12,618 nucleotides of DNA. Source: Baffinella frigidus (Eukaryota; Cryptophyceae; Cryptomonadales; Baffinellaceae). A program made the position numbers and the translations under genes. Of the stretch, positions 1 through 10,000 are shown one piece after another; the first letter of the stretch is position 1, and every line of letters starts with the position of its first letter. The notes beneath the pieces were generated by a model. It was not told where the DNA came from. It worked only from the letters and a program-made list of their open reading frames with translations, and did not search any database. The DNA lies in contig MU646395.1 of assembly GCA_026770585.1 (NCBI GenBank), forward strand, positions 447,507 to 460,124, given 5' to 3'.

Positions 1-110
1 CCTCCTACCGTAGGCCGAGGGATCCTAGGACCAAAAAGTCTCGGCCTACGGTAGGAGGTCCTAGGCAATGCCGTAGGCCTAACTACCCCATTTTCAGGCC
101 GTTAGCCTAT
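1..110. mobile_element. Foldback element, family 1, cut by the window edge
   Basis: Inner arms 1-19 and 40-58 pair perfectly (cctcctaccgtaggccgag). The right outer arm continues to gttagcctat at 110, matching the end of the complete copy at 6263-6424. The left outer arm lies outside the window. Confidence 0.9.
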
Positions 111-153
111 GAGCTTGGCTTAAGCGAAATGTGCTGGCTCAGAGTGAAATATC

Positions 154-331
154 GGTCGTATCTCCGGTATCGAATACAAAAATTCACTTCCTTCCACGTC
201 TAAAGTTGATTATCACCCTGAAAACAAACAACTTTGGTGTTTCAAATCAAAAGTGGCTACAATTTTAGGCGTCGATCAACTTGAGACGTGGAAGAAAGTG
301 AATATTTTTATTTGATATCGGAGATAAGGTC
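154..331. mobile_element. Foldback element of about 178 bp
   Basis: The left arm (gtatctccggtatcgaatac, then ttccacgtctaaagttgat) pairs imperfectly with the right arm (atcaacttgagacgtggaag, then tttgatatcggagataaggt). Arms are about 60 bp with several mismatches. It is not obviously related to the other foldbacks in the window. Confidence 0.7.
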
Positions 332-382
332 TCGCAACCTTTTGTCTCTGGCGAATTCAGAGGACAAAAAAAAGGGGTACTC

Positions 383-530
383 GGAAGAGAGGGGAGGGGG
401 AGAGGGGAGGGAGAGGGAGAGAGGGAGAGGGAAAGAGAGAGAGGGAGGGAGAGAGAGGGAGGGAGAGAGAGAGAGAGAGAGAGCGGGAGAGAGAGAGAGA
501 GAGCGAGCGAGAGACAGAGAGAGAGAGGTA
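383..530. repeat. GA-rich low-complexity tract
   Basis: Purine-only sequence built from GAGA, GGGA and GAGC units. Its open frames on both strands (poly Glu/Arg/Gly, poly Ser/Leu) are compositional artefacts. Confidence 0.95.
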
Positions 531-900
531 GCGAGTGGAGTGGATAACGGTCTCTCGTACAGATAAGGTGGCCACTCGAGAATGCTGAAGGATCCTATTT
601 ACATGTGGGGGTGTAAATCTTTGCAACATCATAACGTAACCAACCTCGTGCCTGGACTAATTTCGCCCAGTTACGTGACCAACCTCTCGAAAATTACTAC
701 ACAAATGCCCAAATTACTACACAAATCCCCACTTGTAAGAGAAAACGGTTTGAAACAGGCCCCTCTCGCATTCTCGTGTGATGTGGGTGCGAATAACCTG
801 TCAGGGTGCCTCTCGAATACTCATAACAAATACTCATAAGCTTCTCTTGCGGGTGAATACTCATAACCTTCTCCTGTGGGTGTCCATAACCTGTGGTTTA
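531..900 (+). other. No gene seen; tandem 20-mer and a dispersed repeat
   Basis: 691-710 and 711-730 are tandem copies of aaattactacacaaatgccc with one difference. 571-618 resembles 9479-9526 (ccactcgagaat, then ctacatg-gggg-tgtaa). ctcataac-based short repeats lie at 818-885. No coding segment is supported. Confidence 0.7.
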
Positions 901-1790
901 TCGCGAGCAGATGGAGCTGGTGGTGGAGTGAGTCGTAAAACCCACGGAAAGTTGGGTAGTTTCTCCTACGGCATTGCCTAGGACCTCCTACCGTAGGCCA
1001 AAATCCTAGGACATTTTGGTCCTAGGAGCCCTACGGCCTACGGTAGGTAGGTCCTACCTAAATCCGTAGGGAAACTACCGAAGCTCCGAGCTGGTGGTGG
1101 TGCGTGGCTTGGCGCCCACCCTACACATGGAATGGAGGACGGGTATGAACAACCTTCTCTCGCGCGAGAGGGTGTGAATAACCTGTGTGTCTTTGGTCAG
1201 CAGATGAAGATGGTGGTGGAGTGGGGACTGCCCCCTACCCCCCGGAGATTCTCTCACCAGTGCGCATAACCCTCAACCATCAACCGTAAACCATAAACTC
1301 CTCTGGTGGATGAGCAGATGGAGTTGGTGGCGGAGCGGGGACTGCCCCCTACCACGGAGCTTCTCTCGCTAGTGTGAATAACCTGTTGTGTTTCGTGGAA
1401 GAACAGCGGGAGTTGGTGGGTGGACATGTAGGTGCGAATGACCTTACACATTGTCTCATGTGGATGGGCAAATGGAGTTGGCCAGGTGCATTGAATGGAT
1501 CAGGGGGGGAGGAACCTGGGCATCGGGGAGCAACTGGCGGTTGAGAAGCTCAAATGGAGTGGGTGGTAGAGCGGGGCATGCCGCCCACGCTTTTCTCGCG
1601 AGTGCGCATCGTCCTAAACCCTGAACTCTGAACCCTGCACTCTATACCCTAACCCCCTCGATCAGTTGGAGTTGGTGTTAGAGCGGAGGCTGGCCCTTAC
1701 CCCCGAGCTTTTCACGCTAGTGTGAATACGCTGGTGTCTTTCGTGGATGAACAGCTGGAGTTGGTGGGTGGACATGCGGGTGCGGATAAC
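900..1790 (+). pseudogene. Cluster of decayed exon 1 copies
   Basis: At least six degraded relatives of exon 1 lie upstream of the intact copies, recognised by atggagttggtgg followed by gagcgggg-ctg-ccc: about 911-931 (in-frame TGA), 1204-1260, 1318-1377 (ends in TGA), 1554-1605, 1666-1725 (ends in TGA) and a short one near 1755. Most have lost the [11 protein letters not shown] end and the GT donor. Instead they run into a shared tail, ttctctcgctagtgtgaata, followed by acctgttgtg. They read as remains of repeated local duplication and not as separate genes. Confidence 0.7.
955..1079. mobile_element. Foldback element, family 1, diverged copy
   Basis: Ends ggtagtttc and gaaactacc are perfect inverses. 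Arms contain ctacggcattgcctaggacc, then tcctaccgtaggcc. The centre holds a smaller tcctaggac hairpin. The outer ends differ from the other family 1 members while the core is shared. Confidence 0.85.
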
Positions 1791-2043
1791 CTTGTTTTCC
1801 CGAGCAGATGGAGTTGGTGGTAGAGCGGGGGCTGTCGCCCACCCCGGAACTTCTCGATCGTCAGCTGATCCTTGATGCCCAGGTTCCTCCCCCCCTGATC
1901 CATAGGTTCCTTGCACCTGGCCAACTCCTTTTGCCCATCCACGCGAGACAATGTGTAAGGTCATTCGCACCTACATGTCCACCCACCAACTCCCGCTGTT
2001 CTTCCACGAAATACAACAGGTTATTCACACTGGTGAGAGAAGC
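1359..2043. repeat. Long inverted repeat, arms about 190 bp
   Basis: The left arm (about 1359-1550) is the reverse complement of the right arm (about 1850-2043), with roughly 90% or better identity by eye and a few-base gap near 1487. The right arm begins inside exon 1 copy A, so the left arm carries an antisense copy of that exon's 3' half (1518-1550). About 300 bp separate the arms. A transcript would fold into a long stem. Confidence 0.85.
1808..1882 (+). CDS. Exon 1, copy A
   Basis: Twenty-five codons from the acceptor cccgagcag to a donor at gatgcccag/gttcct, phase 0 at both ends. The peptide starts [10 protein letters not shown], continues PTPELLDR and ends LILDAQ. It is acidic and leucine-rich, probably helical. 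I do not recognise a domain. The ATG need not be a start codon because it follows an AG acceptor. Two further copies (2119-2193, 2308-2382) encode nearly the same peptide, with conservative changes such as S/A after GL and I/L before LDAQ, which suggests protein-level constraint at least until recently. Any copy would splice in frame to exon 2. Confidence 0.6.
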
Positions 2044-5000
2044 AGCCCTCCTGCCCTCCATGATCAGGTTCCTTGCACTCAGCCCTCATTGCACCCACCC
2101 GTCGAGGGCTGACGCTAGATGGAGTTGGTGGTGGAGAGGGGGCTGGCCCCCACCCCGGAACTTCTCGATCGCCGGCTGCTCCTCGACGCCCAGGTCCCTT
2201 CCATGGTGCCTACGGTGTTGACTACGGTAGGTCGTAGGACCGTGTTGACTACGGTAGGTTTTACGACCGTCCCACTGCCCCTCGAGAACCCCTGGTGTCT
2301 GTCGCGAAGAGAGTTGGTGGTTGAGCGGGGGCTGGCGCCCACTCCAGAGCTTCTCGACCGCCAGTTGCTCCTCGATGCGCAGGTTCACCCCTTGCACCCT
2401 GACCCCCCCCCTCTTATCCCCGTTCAATACCGTATTGTACGCCCTAGGGTCTACCGTCGTCTTCCTCGACCGTCCGGGGGGGGGGGGGTAGGGAGCAAGG
2501 AGTGAACCCGGTGATCAAAACCGACATTTATTCTGTTCGCATGGATAGAGCCAATGTGGTAGGACTTGGCCAAATCGGACTTCGAACTTACAAGATGCGA
2601 ACTTCTAGATGGACCGTAATTATTAGAAAACACCATGATTTGTACTGCAAAATTTGAATTGGGTGCTGGCCCCTAAACCCTAACTCCGTGCAGTACAAGG
2701 AGAAAATGGGGAAGCGGGATTTGGTGCGGCAACCGCCCTGCGAAGGCCAGCACCACGCCAGAGTCTTGGAAGGGGTCGCCAAAAGTCAATTCCTCCTCAA
2801 GGCAGTGGTTTTCAAAAGTCAAAGAACACATCCTGTGGTGTTTGAAGAAAATTAACCCCCGCCTCCAATCTGGCGTGGCAGGCCTGGACATGAATGAATC
2901 ACTCACCGAACCACTGACTGACTGCCTGCCTGCGACTGACTGACTGAGGGGGTTGAGGCTCGCAACCTGTGATGGACGGTGCTGTGTCATAAACGCACTT
3001 TCCTCTCTCGCGTGCAGTACAAAGAGAAACTGGGCCAGCGGGATTTGGTGCGGCAACCGCCGCGCAAAGGGCAACAGTCCTGGATATGAATGAATGACAG
3101 ACTGACTGAACCACTGACTGTCTGACTCACGGACGGATTTGAGGCTCGTAACCTGCCATGAATCGTGTTTTTAGGGTTCTGATCCTGAACACTGAACCCT
3201 CAACCCTAACTCCGTGCAGTACAAGGAGAAAATGGGGCAGCGGGATCTGGTTCGGCAACCGCCGCACGAAGGCCAACAGTCTCGCATCGCTGTCATGGCT
3301 ATCCCTCTCCGCGCGGGCGTCGCTAAGTGGTCCTTCAAGGTTAAGTTGCCCCTCACCACTTTGCTTCACCCGGGCGCTTCCCCGCCCCAAAGTTGACGGG
3401 TTTGTACCACGAAATGAGCGTGTCAACTTACGAATAGTCCGCTAGTCCGTGACGCCGCGCGAAGGCCATCAATCACGCATTGCTTTCATGGTCATCCCTC
3501 TCCGGGTGGGCGTCGCTAAGTGGTCCTTCAAGGTTAAGTTGATATCCCGCGCACCAACCAGAGCCCTCTCGTGCACCGTTAAGTGGTCCTTCAAGGTTAA
3601 GTTGCCCCTCAGTCTATTCGGTCTCACCGATTTGGACCCCCCCGGGGGTTTTTTTACCCCGAAGTTGACGGGTTTGTACCGCGGACGCAGTGTGTCAACT
3701 TAAGAATAGTCCGCTAGCCCGAGCATCCCCGAGAGGGGCAGCAGTTGTCATGGCCATGCCTCTCCGGGCGGGCGTCGCTAAGTGGTCCTTCAAGGTTAAG
3801 TTGACACCCCGCACACCATCCATAACCAGCCCTCTCGTTCACCGTACCGCGATTTTAAACCCGATAGAGCAGGATTCGCAGCTGTTGCCCATGAAAACAA
3901 TCAAACCATGGTCAACTTCGACAGTTGAGTGACAGCGTCGTTAACTTTTGGCACTGTTTTATTTCTGTCGCGTGGCCACAAAAGGGTGAAAAACGCTCTA
4001 CCGGCGCGTCCGCTAAAACATGTCCGGGTGTGTTTGGTACGACGAGAAGAGAGAAACCCTAAACCTTAAACCCTCAACCCTAAACTTTACCCCCACGTTA
4101 CCCCCTACATCCTAAACCCTAAATTCTAAACCCTAAACCCTAAATCATAAACCTTAAACCCTAAACCATAATCTCTAAACCAGGTTAAGTCGCTCAAGGA
4201 TGCCATCACCTTCGGGGTGTGCGATGCTGAAGGACTCCAGGTATCCCTTAAGTGACCAGTAGGCTCATGCGCCCTACCGTAGGGCCCTAGGACCTGCCTA
4301 GGACCTCTTGCGGGTCAATTTTGACCGGCTGGCCACTTAAGGGATCGATCAGGTTACGAGCCTTGATCTCTTGAAGATGCATGGTGGCCAGCGGTGCCAC
4401 CATGCACATTTCCCCCACGACGAAGGTCGGGTTGATGCATGGACGACGTGAGAGGGCCCGCATGGGCACCACGCCAGAGTGGAGGAGGGGGTTGATTTTT
4501 TTTTAACCGTGTCAGGACACGGTTGTTGACTTTTGAAAACTACTGCCTTGCAGGGGAATTGACTTTTGGCGACCCCTTCGAAGACTCTGGCGTGGCAGGG
4601 AGGAGGGTGGGGCTCGACGGTTGCCTGCAATCTTGGTGTGCGGTATAGTAGTGCAATGATGGTGATGTGACATAGCTGGGTGGCATGGGAGGGGAATGAT
4701 TGTGCGTCTGGGTGGCTGGGTGGGTGGCAGGGGAGGGGAACATGGCATGATAAAGCGATAAAATGTCGTGTTGGGTTATCTTAAGGGCGGACGCTGCTAT
4801 CTAAGCCAGGCTAAGATAGCAGCGTCCGCCCTTAAGATAACACAAAACGATATTTTATCGTTTTGGTATGGCAGTGCTTGGTGGCTGGATGGGTGGGTGG
4901 CAGGGGAGGCAAGGCTGGCAGTGAAAATAATGCTGGTGGACAAAAGTGTGGTGGCCTTGCTGGCAGTGCACTCATCGTGTGTGGCCGATCAGTTTCGTGG

Positions 5001-5333
5001 CTAGGTGGCTGGGAACGTTCCCTGCCACCACCATGATGCGTCATGGCTGGCTGCATAATGTGTGACACGGCAGTGCAGTCGTTGTGGAATGGGTGGGTGT
5101 CAGTGCACTGATGGTGGTGTGGCATGGCGTGTATCGGTGGCAGGGAACGCAAGGCGAGAAGATGGAGGAGTACTGTTTCCTCTACGACTTTCTTGGAAGC
5201 GACGAATTCGGGTGGAGCTTCGACCACCTTGGAAATCAGGTTCAAATTATAGTATATGTATATATATATATAAATATAAATATATGTACATATATATATG
5301 TATTTTTCATACTTATATATCTATCTATCTATA

Positions 5334-5373
<40 letters not shown>

Positions 5374-5748
5374 TATATAGATATGTATACATATATAGCA
5401 GCGACGAATTCGGGTGGAGCTTCGATCATCTCGGAAATCGGGTCTTTGTCTTCATCATAATTCTTCTTGATTTACTCGCAAGCCTGGATATGAGTGATCC
5501 GCGAGTCTGTGTGCGACTTGTTCGGCATCGATGAATTCGGTTGGAGCTTCGATCATCTCGGAAATCAGGTCCATGCCTCTAGAGTATCTATATCTATATA
5601 TCCATGTATCTATATCTATATATCTATATATCTATATATCTATATATCCATGTACCTATATCTCTATATCATTTATATAGATATATAGATATATAGATAT
5701 ATAGATATATAGATATATAGATATGTATATATATATATATATATACAT

Positions 5749-5783
<35 letters not shown>

Positions 5784-6993
5784 TAGATATAGATATAGAT
5801 ATAGATATAGATATAGATATAGCTATAGCTATAGATAAAGATAAAGATATAGATGTAGATATGTTTGTTTCTATATATCTGTTCACATCTATAGATCTAT
5901 AGATATATATGTGTGTATTCATATGTCTATATATCTATATCTTTACATCTGAATATATTAGCGACGAGTTCGGCTGGAGATTTTGACCACCTCGGAAACC
6001 GTGCCTTTCTATAAATCAGGTTTCGAGCCTTGATTGCTCAACGGTGCGCCACTCCATGCATCATGAGCAGTTGGAGAATAGTGCAAGTGACAGGCGCAGG
6101 CTGGTTGATAAGATGGCTGTGTATCGACGAATTCTTAGTCAGTACCACGAATATATATCAGTCCATACATATCGATAGAACCCTACTGATCTTTGAACAT
6201 CAGACCAAACACTGTCGTCCACAACCTGCGCTATTCTCTAGATGCTCAGGATGAGCATTTTAATAGGGTAACGGCCTGAAAATGGGGTAGTTAGGCCTAC
6301 GGCATTGCCTAGGACCTCCTACCGTAGGCCAAGACTTTTTGGTCCTAAGATCCCTCGGCCTACGGTAGGAGGTCCTAGGCAATGCCGTATGCCTGACTAC
6401 CCCATTTTCAGGCTGTTAGCCTATGAATTTGGAGAATAGCGCGAGCGGCGGGTGCGCCTGGTGGTCAGATGCGCTATTCAGCAAGTGCTCACGTTGGAAA
6501 ATGTACGTGCGTACACCTTCAGAACAAACCACTTGAGACGTGATGGTGGTCAACCAAAATGTCAAATTTGCATTCGGCATATGGCAAGGACGGGCTATGC
6601 TGCAAAGGCTCATGCTGGCAAACGTAGGTTCGTTTGCAGCTTACACGTTCTGAACAAATCTACCACAGGTTGGGAAACCCTTCTCATATTACTAAGGACG
6701 TGTATGACATTTTCTGGTGGGCAGATGCATTCGGCGTATGACAAGGATGGGAAGCACGGCAAGCAGAGCTGGGGCAAGCACTGTTGCGTTGAAGTGCGCG
6801 CCTCCCCCCACCCTCTCTCTCTCCCCCCCCAACCCCCTCCCCTCCCCCCTCTGTCCCTGTCTCTCTCTGTGTCGATCTGTCTCTCTGTCTCTCTGTCTCT
6901 CTGTCCCTCTGTCTCTTTCTCTCTCTCGGTCTCTCTCTCTGTCTCTCATTCTCTCTCTCTCTCTATGTATCTCTCTCTCTCTCTCTCTCGCTA

Positions 6994-7024
<31 letters not shown>

Positions 7025-10000
7025 GTCTGTCTGTCTCTGTCTCTCACTCTGTCTCCCTCTGTCTCACTCTATCTGCCTGTCTGCCTGTCTGTCTGTCTGT
7101 CTCTCGCTCTCTCTCTCCTCCCCTCCATTCCGTCTGCTTCTTCACACCGTATGAACCTACTTGCAACTGACCAGTCAGCTGACTCGTGTCGCGTCCGGTT
7201 TACTGACTGCTGCCGGGGTGTCGCGTCCGTTCACTGACTGCTGACGGGGTGTCGCGTCCTGCTGCCGCCATCTACACACCGGGATACGAAGGGATTTCGT
7301 GATTAACTCATGAGTGAATACTCTCTAGAACCCTTTGGTAGGCCATCCGTAGGGACATAGGGTTGTTCCTACTGATGTAGAAGCGCTGACTGCTGTCTGT
7401 GAATCACGTCCGGTGTGCTGACTGCTGACTCGTGTCGTGTCCGGTGTGCTGACTGCTGACTCGTGTCGTGTCCGGTCTGCTGACTTCTGACGGGGTGTCG
7501 CGTCCTCCAGCAAGGGGACGTGGTGACAATGACGCTGGACATGATAACGGGAACACTCCGCATGGATGTCCCGGGGAAGTTCAAGGGAACGGCCACAAAA
7601 ATGCTGGATCCAGTTCTGGTCTCGCCTCCTCCCCTAAACCCTAAACCCTAAACCCCTATACCCTAAACCATAAACCATAACCCCTAACACCCTTCACCTT
7701 AAATCCTGAACCCTAAAACCTAATCCCTGAACCATAAACCCTAAAACCCTAAACCCTGATCCCTAAACCCTAAACCCTAAACCCTAAACCCTACACCTAA
7801 ACCCCCTAGACCCTAACCCCTAAACCCTCAACCCTAACCCTTAACACCAAATCAGGTCTCCCCCGAGGAAAGGAGAGGGAGCCCTCTCTACGGCGCCGCA
7901 GGCCTTTTTTAGGGTTCCCTAAATCGTCAGCCCTAAACCCTAAACCATAAACCTTACACCTAACGTAGGTCTCGCCCGAAGAGAGGAGAGGGAGCCCTCT
8001 CTACGGAGCGGTAGGACTCTACCACGTCGGCGACGAGGTACTCCTCCCTTCCTGCCTTACACCCTGAACCTTGAAACCCTAGACACTAAAACCGAAACCC
8101 TAAACACTACACACTACACACTACACCCTAAACCCTGCACCCTACACTTTTAACCCTAACCCCAAAACCCGAAACAAGAAACCCGACACCCTGAACCTGA
8201 AACCCGAAACCCGAAACCCGAAACCCGAAACCCGAAACCCGAAACCCTACACACCCTACAACCTAACCCCCAACCCCTACCCTGGACCCAAAACCCGAAA
8301 CTCTAAACCCTGAACCCAAACCCCAAATTCCAAACCTCAAATAACCCCAAACCCCAAACCCCAAACCCCAAACCTACACTCCCAACCTCCTATCCCCAAC
8401 CCCAACCTCCAAAATCTAAACCCCACACCCAAAACCCTAAACCCTAAACCCTAAACCCTAACCCCTAAACCCTAACCCCCAACCCCTAACCCCTAAACCC
8501 TAAACCCTAAACCCTCAACCCTCAACCTCAGACCCCAAACCCCAAACCCCAAACCCAAAACCCTTGACCCTAATCCAGGTGGAGCTACTTGAGTTGCTGT
8601 ATGGAGAGGAGGACACTGGAAACAACGCTGACCTCCTCCGGTACTCCTAACCCTAACCCTAACTAACCCTAACCCTAACCCTAACTAACCCTCACCCTAA
8701 CCCTGACCCTAACCCTAACCCTATCCCTAACCCTAACCCTGACCCCAACCCTGGCCTCAACCCTAACCCTAACCCTAACCCTAACCCTAACCCTAACCCT
8801 AACCTCGAAAACACTATTCCGCAAAGTCTTCCAACCCGCACTTATATAGTCGGTGTATTGACAAATTACTACCTTACTACCATATGAAGTGCAGCAAAGT
8901 ACGGCGTGCCGTCGCCGCATCCGCCCCAACCCCAACCCCTAATCCCCAACCATAAACTCCAAACCATGACCCTAAACGCTAAACCCACGTGGCTGACGTG
9001 CTAAGCACGTTGACTGCGCGTCCATTCACGCCCTCGCCCATCTGGAAACACCCGCTGAACGAAGGGCGAGGTGGCTTCAGGGTTTAGGGTTCTGGGTGTG
9101 AAACCCCCGCTGAACGCTAAACGTGGTGCCATGCAGGTTCAATGGGGCACGGATCCCACATGGAAACGGTTTCGATTAAAAACTTTCTGGCAATGAAATT
9201 TACCACACATAATGAGTTTTGCTAGTAATATTAAAGCATTCGTGTAGTAATTTTCACTGTATTGAAAGTTTTAGATTAAAACCGTTTCCCTATGAGATCT
9301 GGGACGGCAATGAACCCCCGCTCAACGCCGGGTGTGGTGGCGTTAGGGTTTATGGTTCGGGTTTAATCAAGAAACACGTGCTGAACGCTGGGCGCGGTGG
9401 AGGACAGGTTCGGAGGGGCTCGGATCTGGGATGAAGAACGTTCCGCCAAGAACCTCGCCTTCCAAGACGGGTCTTTTCCCACTCGAGAATACTGGAGCAC
9501 CCTATCTACATGCGGGGTTGTAAGGGTGTGTACTAGGAACAGGATACCACTCCGGAATTTTTGGAGGGTTGTGCGTTCCGCCAAGAACCTTGCCTGCCAA
9601 GATGGGTCTCTTCCTGCCCACCACACAGTTGTGTGGACTACCAATGGAGTGTCTGGTCGATGTTGAGCGAGAATTGGTTGGGATGTCCGTATGAACAACA
9701 CTATGTCCCTCTGCACGTGTGGGTTATTCACGAAATCTCTTTGGTGGACGCAATCCCTACGCTGGGAAATCCGTAGGGACCTAGGAATTGCCTGGGGGGG
9801 GTGGATAGATGGACTCGTCGTAGCTTCAATCTAATTTCGGAACACGACAGTCCCGTTCGCGCTCACCCTCCAGTACCCTGTGTCGATATTCCCACCAAGA
9901 TCCGGTCGAAACATTGGTTCATGCGATGTCTGTGTAACGAATAATTCTTTCTTGATATCACGAACATGAATTGTCCGGTCTGCAAAGCCCACCCTGTCCA

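Noticed and set aside
288-566. Open frame rich in Glu, Arg and Gly
   Set aside because: It comes from a GA-only tract, and the opposite strand is equally open with Ser/Leu repeats; there is no coding signal.
1200-1800. CRISPR-like array from regularly recurring gagttggtgg units
   Set aside because: Units are unevenly spaced and diverged, some are inverted, and they match an exon; no Cas genes and a eukaryotic setting.
2673-3426. Minus-strand frames with repeated RRLPHQIPL
   Set aside because: They are antisense to the tandem exon 2 copies; the sense strand has matching splice sites and domain logic.
5084-5380. A gene starting at ATG 5084 and running through exon 4
   Set aside because: The upstream part is TGG-rich repeat and the downstream part is AT microsatellite; only 5144-5239 has coding character and fits the splice model.
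6452-7237. Longest open frame in the window (261 codons)
   Set aside because: Most of it is the CT tract read as Ser/Leu. Only 6725-6793 is kept, as exon 5, because it fits the SPRY gene by phase and content.
7856-7912. Treating this as the real exon 7 with a natural stop codon
   Set aside because: The TAG arises from the telomeric junction, while the copy at 7969 keeps the full SPRY end and a donor and continues into exon 8.
1808-8037. Dscam-like mutually exclusive exon clusters
   Set aside because: Attractive for exon 1, but most other duplicates lack one splice site or carry stops, so they are better read as duplication debris.
8647-8805. A true chromosome end
   Set aside because: The arrays are interrupted, mixed in type, present in both orientations and flanked by exons on each side, so they are interstitial.
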